From assembly GCA_039621445.1 (NCBI GenBank), contig CP154954.1, forward strand, positions 29,754,332 to 29,818,331: DNA of 64,000 nucleotides, given 5' to 3'. Under the pieces are notes generated by a model. The model searched no databases and was not told where the DNA came from. It was given only the letters and a program-made list of their open reading frames with translations. Both the position numbers and the translations under genes were made by a program. Positions 11,565 through 22,752 of the stretch are shown piece after piece. Numbering within the stretch: position 1 is the stretch's first letter; each line of letters starts with the position of its first letter. This stretch comes from Euglena gracilis (Eukaryota > Euglenida > Euglenophyceae > Euglenales).

Positions 11565-12370
11565 ATGGGCACAGCCCATCTGTACATCACCTCACCTCGG
11601 AACCTGTCAAATCCAGTAGGCTGTGCCACTGGTCGGTGGATTCGGCTCGCCCCACCACCGGGTCGATTGTTACCTCCTTGCCGTGCCTTGCCTGCCGTGC
11701 GAAAGTTTACCCAAGATGGGATGCCCGGGAAGTTTGGGGTGGGTTGTCCTGACGCCTGTGGCCTGATCGGAATGCGCCTCCAACACCTCGTGACCAGCCT
11801 CCATCATGGAGGCTATGGTGACTGGGGAGTCTTGCAATTGGACTTCAGGAACGCATTCAACCGGATCCGGAGGGATAACCTTCTCGAAGCAGCACGGGAA
11901 CGATGTCCAGAAATGGTGACGTGGTTGGAGACCTGTTATGCAGAACACTCGAGCCTCTTCTTGAGCGACACATCCCTCCGAAGCCAGTCGGGGGTTCAGC
12001 AAGGCGATCCTTGTGGACCGGCTGCCTTTGCCATGGCAATTCAAAGTCTGGTGGAGGAAATCCATGGCGTTTGCGGATGGCAGGCCTGGTACCTGGACGA
12101 TGCCCACATCATGGGGACTACACGCCAGCTGGAGGAGGTTGTACATTTGGTCCTTGAAAAGGGACCACCCATTGGTGTTGACCTGAATATCAACAAATGC
12201 ACCCTTTGGGGGCCCTTCCAACCCGACCGTTTTCTCTTCCTGGAGGGGACAAGTGTATTGCAACGCATCCCTGTAACTCCATACATTCCTGGTTCCGGAA
12301 TCAAGTCCCTCGGGGTTCCAATTTGCCATCCGGAGGACGGGACATTTGCCGAACGTGTGTGGTTTGGGCG
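11565..12370 (+). pseudogene. LINE reverse transcriptase palm domain, inverted and truncated
   Basis: One open frame carries the core of a non-LTR reverse transcriptase. Numbering from the first codon at 11,565: GKFGVGCPD near residues 55-63 (the ..GVG..GG.. entry motif), LDFRNAF at 92-98 with the first catalytic Asp, QSGVQQGDPCGPAAF at 141-155 (the template-grip motif), WYLDD at 175-179 with the paired catalytic Asp residues, and IKSLGVPI at 246-253. All polymerase active-site residues seen are intact. After about residue 265 similarity stops and the frame runs into G- and C-rich DNA, so thumb and zinc finger are missing here. They lie on the opposite strand at 10,350-11,228. The endonuclease and upstream ORF of a full LINE were not found. 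Confidence 0.85.
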
Positions 12371-12478
12371 GTGCGAAGAAGCCCGGGGTCCGGCCAGGGG
12401 GGGGGTTGGCGTGGCGAAAGGGTCCTGGAGGGGGGGAGGGGTGCGCGAAGGTCTTCCGAATTTTTTTTTTCCCGGTTT

Positions 12479-12736
12479 GGAGGCTAGGCACGCCGCTCGG
12501 AGGGGTCCGGGGCCCCCCCCCCCCGCGCGGCGCCCGCGCGGCCGCTCGCCCCCCTCTCTCCCCTCTCCACCCCCCTCCCCCCCATTGTGCCTAGCATGCC
12601 CAAGAAAAAGCATTTTTTGAGCAAAAATGGCCCGAAAATGGCCAAAAATGACCACTTTTTTGACCCGAAAATAGGCCGCGTGCCGCCCGCGCGGCCGCCC
12701 TCGGACCCCCCCCACCCCCCGCGGTGCCTAGTCTCC
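12479..12736. mobile_element. 258-bp MITE-like element
   Basis: The left end GGAGGCTAGGCACGCCGC is mirrored at the right end, which read on the other strand begins GGAGACTAGGCACCGC. Beyond the tips both ends carry a GGGGTCCG or GGGGGTCCGAGG block and a GCCCGCGCGGCCGC segment, so the inverted similarity extends inward. The centre is simple (AAAAATGGCC-type repeats). It lies just beyond the truncated RT palm domain. No target duplication was identified. Confidence 0.55.
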
Positions 12737-13618
12737 AAGTGTCTCTCGCCTCCTTTGAAAAAGTTACTAGTGCTAGGGACATTTTTGCCAGTGGCAAAAG
12801 CTTTGAAAAAAAATTGACTGCACATTCTTGGTCATTTTTACGGTCTTTTTGGTCATCTTTGCCAAAAAAAAGATGACAAAATATGTTTGCAGTCCCGATC
12901 ATAGTCCCGATCCCCATTCAGTGAATTCTTGCCCATTGTCCAGCAATCTCATTTCATTCATAAGGGCATCGGCGTTTTGTGTATCGTGGTCCATTTTTAA
13001 CATGAGCGTCAAAAAATGAAACAACACCAACAACTTTTCTTCGGCGCCTTCGGCGCCAAATTCCTTTGGTTTTCCTTGTTCAGGTTATTTCAAAAAAACA
13101 TTTTTAATTTTTTCTGTCTTTCAGGGGTGAAACCCGAAAAGGTGGGAAGTGTACGAATACAGGGGGGGGGGCTCCCTACAGGACTCTGTGAAGAGTGCTG
13201 CAAACAAAGAGCCGTTACAATAGCCAGTGTACCTGGTAGTTCGTCCAGGTAATAAAGGTGCTCACTGCGCCCCACCTCGAAGTGGGAGGGGGCATTGTCG
13301 GCCACAAGAATGACAGACACAGGGTGCCGCACACTTTACGTTTTCGGGTGGCTGGAAAAAGGCTGGCTGGACCCCCCACAACTTTTTTTGTCTTTTTTGT
13401 CTGTCCAGGGGTCTTAAAACGAAGCCCGCACATGGTTTTTTGAAGGAAACCACCATTTTTCACAAAAAAAATCTCTTTTCCCTGAAGCCCAAAATGCTCG
13501 ATTGAAAGTTTACGGTTTGGGACACCCTGATTGGGACTGGGAGGCTCAGTTCTGTGACGTCTTTCTTTTATCACGTCCATCACCTTCCTTAGTGACCTCA
13601 TCCAAGATAGGGCCGGCG
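12737..13618. other. No gene seen
   Basis: Mixed sequence with a GGCGCCTTCGGCGCC hairpin at 13,043-13,057. Frames on both strands are short and unrecognised. Confidence 0.4.
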
Positions 13619-15510
13619 GGTAAGGTAACAGACCTGAAAATTCACGAAAATTCACCCTTTTTGCGTAAGATTTCAGAGCCTATTTTTCGGCCACTTTCAT
13701 TAAGTTTTCTGATGGTGCCGCTGATGTCAATCCTGCTTGGCGAAAGGTCGTTCAGGCTGTATTGCAGAAGTAAGGTGAACGTCCCTCTATTCTTGTCCGA
13801 AAACACATTGGTTCTTCAGGAAGAACTGCTTTTCTCAGGCCTGAATTTGGGCTGCCTAACCCGCCCCACTGCCCCAAGGGGGGGGGGGTGGCTTGCCCCG
13901 AGCTGGGGCCGGCTGGATTGAAATCAAAAAATTGACCAAAAATGACTTGAAGAACACAGTTTGGTTTAAATAAAATTGTCTGAAACCGCTGTAAAAAACA
14001 TGCCCCAAACACCCCCAAAACACCATTTTTGGCCCTTTTCGGACCCTTTTTTCCGGTGTCCCCCTTTTTAAGGGTCTTGTTTTTAAAAAAAAGTTCAGGA
14101 GAAAAACCCAGAACAGTCAAAAACCCTAGGACAGCTCAAAACCCCAGAACACACCCAAACCAAAAACCCAGAACACACCAAAAAACCAAAAACCCAGCCC
14201 AAAAAACCAGAATACGGGCCGAAACCTAGATGACAGCCGAGAAACCCAGAAAACAGCCCAAAAACCCAAACCACAGCCCGAAAACCCAAAACACAACCTA
14301 AACCCCAGATGGAAGCCAAAAAACCATCACGCCCCCCAGAAAACTCAACCCAACCCAAAACCCCAGAACACAGCCCAAAAAGCCATAATTCACCCAAAAA
14401 CCCCAAAACACAGCCCAAAAACCCAGAACATTTGCCAAAAACCTGGATGACAGCCCAAAAGCCCACAACACAGGAGCGTTGGCAGGGGGGGGAGGGGGGT
14501 CCCGAGGTCAGTTTTTTTTGCAATTTTGGCACTTTTTGCTTTTGCATTTTTGGCACTTTTTGCTGTACTGTCTCAACATAGGGGGGGTCCTGGGGGCCCA
14601 ACTATACTGCCAACCCCCCCTCAGAAATCGGCCAAAAACCCGGCGCCAAAGGCGCCAGAAAAAAATTTTAGGGCCTTTTTTTGGTCTAAAAAGGCCATTT
14701 TTGGTGTCAAAATTTTCATCTGTCTCGGGGGGGGGGTCGGCACTCGGGGGGGGTCCCGAAAATCCCAACTGTACAGGGGGGGAGGGGGGAGGGTCCCCAA
14801 AAAACCCCAACTGTACTGCCGTCGCCACACAGCTCAAACTGGTCCAAGATGGGAAAATTGGCCCCAAGGTGTGGCCCCCTCCTGAACACGTTTTCAGGCT
14901 GAAATCTGGGCTCAGCCACAATTTGTGTGTAAAAACTGCCACTCACCCCGCTCGATTCTCAGACTACACTGTGCAGATTTCACTTAAAACCAGTTTCAGA
15001 AACCAAGGACTGAAAATGAATCCACAGGAAAATGGTTTTTTCCAATCTGATCTTGAGTCAAGACATGGCATTATACAAAACAAACAAACACAAACTAGGT
15101 GTTCACAGCTTAATTCGGAACCTGAAGACAGGGTTTTTCCACAGGGTAACCCAGAACCTGCTTCAAAAATAGACATTGGGATGGACATGATGAACATCTG
15201 TACACCTGTGGAGAAGGTGTCCAGGTCATCCAGCAGACCTCATTCATGAGCCACAAACCTGTGAAGAGAACGAGGTGAAAAACCGTTTGCAGAATGTCAC
15301 AGACCTTTGGACGGTGGTGACAGCCAGACATGTTGACTCTGTGTGGCTGTTCTTGTACATTAGTAATATCTTGAGACACTAAACATAATGAAATCCTTGA
15401 GTTTCACACAGCCAACTCACTTGAAGTGTTCGTGTAAGGTGGGGAATAGAACAACACACATCAATTGGTGCGCTGAGTCATACCAGAAAGGAGGTGGCCT
15501 ACTTTTTTTT
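13619..15510 (+). repeat. Dispersed ~1.9-kb repeat, second copy
   Basis: Same family and orientation as 7,911-9,515. It starts at GGTAAGGTAACAGACCTGAA, has the CCCAGAACACAGCCC array (about 14,100-14,480), then GGTCCAAGATGGGAAAATTG-type sequence, and ends near CATACCAGAAAGGAGG. It carries extra sequence at about 14,490-14,820, including a GGCGCCAAAGGCGCC hairpin (14,642-14,656) and G runs. Confidence 0.7.
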
Positions 15511-16023
15511 TTTGATGCTCAACATACAACAGTGGCGGCCTGGGAGGATCACTCCGAGCCGAAGTGCTGTAGGGTGAGAGTAATGTACATCGCGGCGAGA
15601 GGGGAGTCTTGGTGTGCGTACGGGGTAAGGGATGCGCCCCATGGGGAGCGTGTGAAGCGTGAGATGCATAGGGTACGGAGTGAGCAAGAGAACAAGGAGT
15701 ACAGCGGAAAGGAATGTTCAATGGTGCGGCTGCAGGGACAGAAGAGAGTTGTGGAAGTGGTGGCGAGTTTAGGGATAAGAGAGTTGGTCCGGGGGAAGGC
15801 TTTGCTTTTGGTGAGGTAAGGACTTTGGTGTCTTTGTGGGCTTGGTCTGTTCGTTGCGGGGTGTGATTTGCTTCTGTTGTTTGGTTTATTTGGTCATGTT
15901 GTTGGCTATGTGTATGGTTGGTGAGTTGTGGTGTCTTCTGCCCTCTGTCGTTTCTTTGTTGGCGTCATTGCTTGCCAGGCCATGGGCAATGCATTGCCCA
16001 TCCGATCAGTCGCTTGTTCCTTC
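15511..16023. other. No gene seen; left flank of the duplication
   Basis: Unique sequence up to the left edge of the 13.8-kb duplication. I recognise no gene here. Confidence 0.4.
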
Positions 16024-16541
16024 GGAGCTCCACCCTCCCAGAGGGCTGGTTGCACTCCTGGGCTGGAACCTTTCCGTGACACTCGGTTCAGGGCCGGGCT
16101 ATTCAAGGCCCGAAGGCACCCAGAGTAGTCAGGTCGGGCTAGTCAAGGCCCCATGGGCACCCGAACGCGTGGTGTGAGGTTTGCTCGGCCCCCAGGGCGC
16201 CCCACACCACACGACGCTCCTGACTGCTGCTCCTGCCGACCCCTCACCGTGGTGGTGTGGAGATGGGCTCGTCGAGGCCGAGGATTGCCATGCCCCCCCC
16301 TTTGCTGTTCCCCCCCCCTGCTGTTCCCATTGGGGTGACGGGAACAGTACAGTGTCATAGCACTTTTTGTAAAGGATTCTTGGAACACAAGGTTAAAAAG
16401 GGATTTTTTTGGTCGGTTTTGGGTGCTTTCCATCCCACCAAATCCAACCTAATGCCAAAATGGATGTTGTGAAACCAAAAAAGCTTCATTTTGGCATTTT
16501 AGGTCGCCTTTTGGGTCTAACTTGGTTGGTTGGTTCATGGC

Positions 16542-16615
16542 CCATGGGAACAGTAAGAGGGGGGGGAGCTTGTCCCCCCCCCCTTACTGTCCCCCCCCCC
16601 TTACTGTTCCCATGG
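16542..16615. repeat. Foldback: GGGAACAGTAAG plus poly-G inverted repeat
   Basis: CCATGGGAACAGTAA is followed by a G run, a short spacer, a C run, and TTACTGTTCCCATGG, giving 15-bp perfect outer arms extended inward by G/C tracts. A second TTACTGT-C(n) half lies between the arms, and more GGGAACAGTA copies occur at about 16,340 and 16,640. The copy-2 equivalent is 30,318-30,394. Confidence 0.75.
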
Positions 16616-17045
16616 ACCCAAAAGGCGTCCACGTGACGGGAACAGTAAGGGGGGGGACATGGTACACCCGCGCGGTGCTGGCATCCATCCTCCTCCTGCC
16701 ATGTCACCCTCGGGATTCGGAGCTCACCACTTTTCATGGATCGCCTTTGTCCCGAGGCCATGCTCGCCCCAAGGCGCTCCGACTGCTTCCACAGGGGCTT
16801 ACATGGGCCTGACTGTACATTGAGCCACCATGCGCAGGTGCCTCCACGGCGACCGCCCTGTGTTTAGGTGACCGGCCGGTGACCCAGTCGATAGCGATCC
16901 CCGACACCGGTGCGCCACACTCCGGTGCTACCCAAAAGGGGCCAGAGCCCCCGCTGGGCCACCCAGGTTTCCCCGGGGAGGAACCGACGGTCTGATCCAC
17001 AGCCCCCCGCCGGGGGCTCCCGGATCTGGCCTCGGGGGGGGGGTT

Positions 17046-17071
17046 GTGGGCCGACCCTAGGGTCGGCCCAC
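17046..17071. repeat. 26-bp perfect palindrome, founder of a local family
   Basis: The half-site GTGGGCCGACCCT is followed at once by its exact reverse complement. Variants of the same palindrome, some with an inserted GACTTAGG-type centre, recur at about 17,406, 18,614, 18,694 and 18,816. In copy 2 the equivalents are at 30,816-30,841, 31,178, 32,438, 32,520 and 32,640. Confidence 0.85.
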
Positions 17072-17512
17072 GGTCGCCAAAGGGGGGTTGGTACACCCCT
17101 CCCCCCCCCCCCTCCCTGAGGGGCTCGGCACGCCCTTTCCCCCCCCTCCCCCCCCCCCCCCTAGCCGCTAGCCGGACCCCCTCGCCACGCCACCCAACAC
17201 ATTTTTCATTGTGCAACCATGGTGCACCCTCCCCCCCCACATCCGAGACCCCCTCGCCACACCATTTTCCGGCCATTTCCCCCCCTCCCCCCCCCCCTAT
17301 TCGGACCCCCTCGCCACGGCGTACCAACCCCCCAAAGGTCGCCAAAGGTCGCTATGGTCGACCCCCCCCAGGCTGTGGAGTGGGTGGCGACCCTAGAAAT
17401 CCTTGTGGGCCGACCTTAGGGTCGACTTAGGGTCGGCCCACCCCACGACCTCCCCCCCCTGCCACCGCAGGGTCAGTCGACTTAGGGTCGGCCCACCCAA
17501 GGTTGACGGCTT

Positions 17513-18025
17513 GTTTTTTTTGAAACAAAAAAAACATGTTTTTTTAAAAAAATATGTTTTTTTTAAAAAAAAACGTCATGGAGGGTTTGGGGGAAAATTT
17601 TTTGCAATGTTTTTTTTTGAAAAAAACTTGGCCGGTGATACCTAATTTGACAAAGTATTCAGGTAGATTCCTAATTTTCAGGCAAAAATTTTGCAAAATT
17701 TAGACTGGTGATGCCTAATTTGGTGTCAAAATACTAATTTTAGGTTGGGGGATTCCTAATTTGGAGCCAAAAAGGATTTCCCCCCCAAAATTCGTTTTCG
17801 GTGATTCCTAATTTGCCCACCGAAAATGTGGTGTTCCCCCGTGACCCCCCCCCGTGCCCCCCCCCCCCCCCGTGACCCGAACCACACCCGAAAAATTTTC
17901 CTCAAAAAATGGCGATTTCGCAAGGAAAAAGGTCAATTTTTGCTTTTCAAAAAAAAACATGTTTTTTTTGCGTTTTTTTAAAAAACATGTTTTTTTTGTT
18001 TTTTTTAAAAAAACAAAAAAACGTC
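17513..18025. repeat. A/T homopolymer palindromes around AACATGTT
   Basis: T and A runs of 7-9 bases alternate around ACATGT cores (17,525-17,575 and 17,945-18,025), separated by several CCTAATTT repeats (17,640-17,815). No coding frame is supported. The copy-2 equivalent is at about 31,280-31,770. Confidence 0.6.
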
Positions 18026-18129
18026 AACCCTGGGCCCACCCCACGACCTCCCCCCCCTCCAAAGAAAAAAAAGAAAATTTTGGGAACATTGACTTGGGAC
18101 GCTAGGAATTTGGCAGGTCTGAATTGCTG

Positions 18130-18535
18130 CCTGCCCAACCGTTTTGGATGGCAAACCCCTTTTGTTGCCCAACTGTTCGAGGGCCCCTAAATAACAAAAT
18201 CCCTTGTGTTACCCACCCGTTTTGGGGGGCAAATCCCTTGTGTAACCCAACTGATTTGGGGGGCAAATCCCTTTTGTTGCCCAACTATTTGAGGGCCCCA
18301 AAATAACAAAATCCCTTGTGTTAGCCATCCGTTTTGGGGGGCAAATCCCTTTTGTTGCCCAACTGTTCGAGGGCCCCTAAATAGCAAAATCCCTTGTGTT
18401 ACCCACCCGTTTTGGGGGGCAAATACCTTGTGTAACCCAACTGATTTGGGGGGCAAATCCCTTTTGTTGCCCAACTGTTCGAGGGCCCCAAAATAACAAA
18501 ATCCCTTGTGTTACCCACCCAGGGCCCCGAAAGAA
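18130..18535. repeat. Composite tandem array, ~49-80 bp units
   Basis: Repeated blocks contain TTTTGGGGGGCAAATCCCTT, TGTTGCCCAACTGTTCGAGG, GCCCCTAAATAACAAAATCC and CTTGTGTTACCCACCCG in a regular order. Both strands read as repetitive pseudo-peptides. Copy 2 (31,876-32,344) has one more unit than copy 1. Confidence 0.85.
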
Positions 18536-19621
18536 CAAATTCCCTTCTATGTTGGCAACATACTTGGGGGCTAAGTTGTTTTTGTGGTTCACTTTGGCGA
18601 CGTTTGGCGACCGTGGGCCGACCCTAGGGTTGGCCCACTACCCCCCCCCCCCCCAGGCCAGATCCTGGAATGGGGGGGGGGGGAGGTCGGGGGGTGGGCC
18701 CACCCTAAGTCGACCCTAGGGTCGGCCCACAACCCTAAGGCGGCCCTACGTTCGGCCCAACATGGGGGGTTCCCAGACGGCCCCTTGGGCGACTTTTGCA
18801 GACCTTTGGCGACTGTGGGCCGCCCCTAGGGTCGGCCCACACCCCCCCCCCCCAGGCCAGATCTACCCCCCCCCCCGCCGGGTGCATACGAACTTTGACC
18901 GTTTTCACCGGCCTTGCCTGTTCACCTTGGGTGCAGCCCCAGTGATCTGGTGCCCAAGGCTAGGCGAGGGCCGTCGCCCCCATACCACCACCAGGCCACG
19001 TACCCCCAGGGTGTAGCGAACGCTGCTGCAAGTGCGCCGCACCCCGAAGGCCGCCCGACCTGATGGCCGACTAGCGAGTCCCACGGCACCAGGTTGATTC
19101 CTGTTTGCTATCGGGTGCTGCCGTTCCGAAGGCCTCCCATCTTCCGCGCAGCACCCTGAGGACCCTTGCGGGCCCGCCGCTCGCTGTTACGCCCTTGGTA
19201 TTGGGCTGCCCAAGCCCTACTCTACGGCTGGGCTACCTACGGTGAAATCGTGATAGATGTTTGAACTTTCATCAGCAGGCATCCTGAGGAAACAGAGATC
19301 ACAACATGGATAAAGAATGTTTAAGCACCTTGGCAGACACTGTGATTTTTTTACGCGCCAGATAATCTGTACCAACACCACAGACCCTGCCCGGTTGGTA
19401 ACGGGACAGGCAGTCACTTGCCTCTTGTCACTTTCATCTGTGACATAACGGAGACAGTTTCATGATATTAAAAAAACTGGCATACTGATGATGTACGTGG
19501 CATGAGGTTGCCCTTCCTCCAAGGTGCCACGTGCCTTTACAGCCCTGCCAATGCTCACAGAGGAGGTGGACAGATTAAAAAGCATTCCGCCATTGCATTT
19601 TGGTGCATTCCTCTTGGGACT
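18536..19621. other. GC-rich stretch without a recognised gene
   Basis: It includes the palindromes listed at 17,046 and a well-mixed GC-rich block (about 18,880-19,240) that lacks homopolymer runs and is almost unchanged in copy 2 (32,700-33,070). I could not match it to rRNA, tRNA or a protein domain. Confidence 0.4.
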
Positions 19622-19688
19622 GCCCCCCCCCATTGTGTACCTCCCCCCAGGGGTACATAATGGGGGGGGGTACATAATGGGGGGGGGA
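19622..19688. repeat. Foldback: poly-C/poly-G arms with TACATAATG motif
   Basis: CCCCCCCCCATTGTGTACC is followed by its inverse GGTACATAATGGGGGGGG, which is repeated twice in a row. The arrangement is a specific 8-9 bp motif abutting a homopolymer tract in inverted orientation. Copy-2 equivalent at about 33,446-33,518 with a longer C run. Confidence 0.7.
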
Positions 19689-19839
19689 TGGTACCTTGGT
19701 CTGGACCCATTGAAGAGGAGTTCCAACTCGGTGCCGATGAAACACCCCTTCAGTATGTGCCAGCCCCACCAGTGCTTAATCTTGCTGCCCCTTGCAAAAA
19801 GAATTCTTTATTGAGTCATTTTCCTTTGGTTTTGACATA

Positions 19840-20220
19840 GAGGTGACATGGAGGGATAGAGGAGCTTTGGACACTTTTGTACTGCTGGATGTAGGTTGTT
19901 GCCACCCGACGTTGCACGGCCACAGGTCAGAAGCTCATATTACTTGCCGTGGCACGTCCGCAGTCCGCAAGCAGGGAACTACGCGCAAGATCCGGCCAAT
20001 CAACGTCTACGTCCTCGCGAGCAGTTGCGTGCACCGGTCGATCCCCGCGTTATGCCCTCTGCCGGTACGGGATCGACCAGGACTCACATTGCAGGACCTG
20101 GGTCTCGAATAAGCTACTCGAGCGATACTCAGCTTGGTACTACGCGCCAGCTACCTACCGCTGTAGGCTCGTCCGCGGCACACACTCCCCTCCCAAGAGC
20201 CTTACCACAGGAGCCCAGGT
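19840..20220. other. Homopolymer-free stretch, function unknown
   Basis: Three frames are open across part of this block, which is typical of GC-rich DNA with few stops, and none shows a domain. It is nearly identical in copy 2 (33,669-34,050). It could be part of an unrecognised transposable element. Confidence 0.3.
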
Positions 20221-20332
20221 ACATGGGGGGGGGTCCTCGACCCCCCATGTTCACTTCCGAACTGAACTGGACATGTTGACTTCACAGAGGGGGGGGAGAG
20301 GGGGTCCGTCGCTGAAGGCGCCGATTTTTTTA

Positions 20333-21170
20333 TTTAAACCGGCGTTTGAGACGCCGGGTTCAGCACAGAACCGGCGTCCCCCCCACGGGTTTTCCGGACG
20401 CCGGTTCTGTCCTAAAACCCGGCGTCCGGTTTTCATTCCTAAAAATGTCACCAAAACTGCCCAAAAGTGGCCCTAAGGCCCTAGTATGACTGTTTCAACC
20501 ATCTAGGACAATGAATTTTGGCATTTGGGGACCACTAAGGTGGATATCCAAATTTGGTGAAAATTGCCCCAGATTTGGAAATAGAGTACTGTGCAGCGTG
20601 GAAAGATCTGATGGGCACTGCTGGTCGTCTGTTGAAAAGAGCTTTCGATCGAGGTGGTACCCTAACGTTGCACGCAGCCCGAGATACGCTCGCGATCGTT
20701 GGATCGTCCAGAATCTTCGTCGAAATTTGTGGTGATTTTTGATCCAGTTTCGATCAAGAGGCAGTCTGAACCATACAGAAACGATTTGTGTCTTCAAATT
20801 GATGATCTGAGGGATCCAGGGGGTACCAGGATTGTGAAATTAGGATTTCCCAGCGACAGGAAATAAGAGCTCCAGGCGGCGTGGCTAAATTTGGTGGTCA
20901 TCACTAGTCGTCTGATGAAAAGAGCTTTCGATCGAGGGGTGAGTTTGTACCTGATGACTGACACAGCCAGAGATAGCTCGCGATCGTCGGAAAATGGTGA
21001 AATCCAAAGTAGCGTAACATTGCAGATTAGTGGTCGGAGATTGGTCCTGGGAGTGTCCTTTGACCGAAGGTTGGGGACGCGGTGTCAAAGGGGGGTAGGA
21101 CGCCTGTTCAGGACCGGGTTCGGGACGCGTCACGTCCGGGACGCCGGGTTCAGGACAGAACCGGTGTCCG
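20333..21170. mobile_element. ~840-bp relative of the 6575-7405 element, reversed
   Basis: It starts at TTTAAACCGGCGTTTGAGAC and proceeds through the same palindromic subterminal block, then the same interior as 6,575-7,405 in reverse order, including both GAAAAGAGCTTTCGATCGAGG direct repeats (20,634 and 20,917). The far end is rearranged (CGCGTCACGTCCGGGACGCC) and lacks the terminal TTTAAA. Copy 2: 34,163-35,000. Confidence 0.7.
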
Positions 21171-21459
21171 ACCCCTCTTTTCTGATATAGAAAAAAAGAG
21201 CCCTTTTCGGTGTTCACCCGTCGTTCCGGTTTTCGGTTTTTTTCCTGAAGTGAACAGGTACATCCAGGTACACGGGGGGGGGTCTCGGGACCCCCTGTTC
21301 ACTTCCGAAGTGAACTGAACAAGGGGGGGGGGAGGGGGGTCCCGGGGTCCCGAAGTGGACTACCTAGCCTCCACACCAGCCCGCTGCGTCACCGAGGCCG
21401 TGGGCCCTGCTCGGGGTGTGCCTCGCACGGCCGTAGTTTGCTAGTGCCTCTCACGAGGA

Positions 21460-21779
21460 CCCTCACCCCCGCCTATTTGGCTAATGGCCGGGCTCCTTCA
21501 GACCCCCAATCAGCCAATTAGGGGGGGGGGACAATTAGGGGGGGGGGGGCTCGAGGACCCCTACCCCCAATTTTTTTTCCCCTGTGCAAAATTTATCGAT
21601 TTTTTGAGCATAGTTGGATTGGTCATGACTTTTTCTTATCCGGCGAATTTTAAAATTTTGGAAACGGACATTTTTGGAGGTTTTCTGAGCCCTTTTTGCG
21701 GCCTTGCCAAAATTGGCCGGTCTTGTCCCGGAGGCCAGTTAGCCAATTAGGGGGGGGGGGAAATAGGGGGGGGGTGAGG
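21460..21779. mobile_element. AATTGGCC-family element, reversed copy
   Basis: The left end CCCTCACCCCCGCCTATTTGG and right end AAATAGGGGGGGG-TGAGG are inverted repeats. The core is the reverse complement of the 9,608-9,986 element. Unlike that copy it is not flanked by TA. Copy 2: about 35,297-35,618. Confidence 0.6.
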
Positions 21780-21800
21780 CCTGTGGCATCATTGCAAATC

Positions 21801-22166
21801 ATGACGGAATCTGTGGCAGAAATCAATTTTGAGGCTGAAACTTTCTCGCCTTCAGATTTTTTAGAAACAACAGAATCTGATTCTGACTCAGAGAGGAGGT
21901 CAATTACATGCATAAGGCCCATCACAGTGGCAGGGCCAGAAAATTTACAGCTGGTTCCACTGCACAGCATTGATGATGAACCAGACCCCTCAGTTTACAA
22001 AAGTGAAACAGAGGGAGAAAAAAATGCTGAAAACGCAATAATTAAGGAAATAGTCATGCGAAGAATGAAAGCTGCTAGCATATGGCCAGTAAATTTTTCA
22101 GGGTTTCAGCAAATTTATGTGTCGTCAGACAGCAGCCCAGGGCCAGAACAAAAAGTTTTGCGTTAA
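21801..22166 (+). CDS. Small acidic hypothetical protein, 121 aa
   Basis: An ATG-to-TAA frame of 121 codons with protein-like composition and no repeat origin. The N-terminal third is acidic and serine-rich (TTESDSDSER), a pattern often phosphorylated by casein kinase 2. The middle has PITVAGPENLQLVPLHSIDD, and the C-terminal third is more basic (IIKEIVMRRMKAAS) and ends SSPGPEQKVLR. I recognise no domain, signal peptide or membrane segment. It starts directly after a short mobile element (21,460-21,779). It may be a single exon or the N-terminal part of a transposon protein. The copy in the second duplicate is broken (35,638-36,001). Confidence 0.45.
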   Translation: MTESVAEINFEAETFSPSDFLETTESDSDSERRSITCIRPITVAGPENLQLVPLHSIDDEPDPSVYKSETEGEKNAENAIIKEIVMRRMKAASIWPVNFSGFQQIYVSSDSSPGPEQKVLR

Positions 22167-22707
22167 CAGCCCAGCCAGAACCATTGTTGTTAACGCAGGG
22201 TTCTTACACCTAACGCTCACAGTTTTTGGGATGTTTTGCCATAATTTTTGACATTTTTGCCAAAATTTTTGGAACTTTTTGCAAAATATTTGTGTACGTT
22301 TTGCCATAATTTTGGACAGTTTTGCCAAATTTTTGGAATTTTTTTGCAAATGAAAAGAGTACTCTTTTCAGAGATTTGGGACTCCGCCGTCTGACAGTTT
22401 TGGGACTTTTTTTGCAAGTTTTTGGGACTTGCCATTTTTTTGTTCCCCTTTGCCCCTAGTGTGTGTTTTTGGAATGCCTGTCCATCCAAACCCCGGCATG
22501 GCTGGCAGCTTGTTCAAAACGAAGCCAAAAAATGTTTTTTTTCAAAAAAAAATCCAAAAAGCATTTTTTTCTCCAAACAAAAAACTCCAGCTTTGCCAGA
22601 TTGGATGCTGCACATGCAGCCCGTCGACCAAGAAGGTGTTGTCGCCATCTGACCGAGGATGAACTGGAGGACGTCTTCTGTGGCAAAAAATGCGTCTTAG
22701 ACGCATA

Positions 22708-22752
22708 CTCCGTCCTGAGTCCTGTGTTTTAAACACAGGACTCAGGACGGAG
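22708..22752. repeat. 45-bp near-perfect palindrome
   Basis: A 22-base arm, CTCCGTCCTGAGTCCTGTGT plus TT, is followed after one central base by its reverse complement. Just before it TGCGTCTTAGACGCA (22,691-22,705) is a second small palindrome. The plus-strand frame running into it reads HLTEDELEDVFCGKK and stops inside the palindrome. Identical in copy 2 (36,542-36,586). Confidence 0.85.

Larger units (their letters stand above)
10000..12370 (-). mobile_element. Broken LINE-type retrotransposon with inverted 5' part
   Basis: Two halves of one reverse transcriptase are present in opposite orientations. The palm domain reads on the plus strand (11,565-12,370). The thumb and C-terminal zinc-finger part reads on the minus strand (about 11,228 down to 10,350). 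Read along the minus strand, an inverted 5' segment is followed by a 3' segment in normal orientation, and the start of the 5' segment faces the start of the 3' segment. This arrangement is the known outcome of twin priming during LINE insertion. The 3' boundary near 10.0 kb is approximate and I found no clear target-site duplication. Confidence 0.65.

Noticed and set aside
16860-16930. Aspartic protease-like DTGAPHSG peptide (also in copy 2 near 30,680)
   Set aside because: Only the DTG-like triad is present, the frame breaks close on both sides, and no neighbouring gag or pol sequence is visible.
18187-18474. Repetitive 95-codon minus-strand peptide (GWVTQGILLFRGP units)
   Set aside because: Translation of the composite tandem array. 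Unit number differs between duplicates as expected for a satellite.
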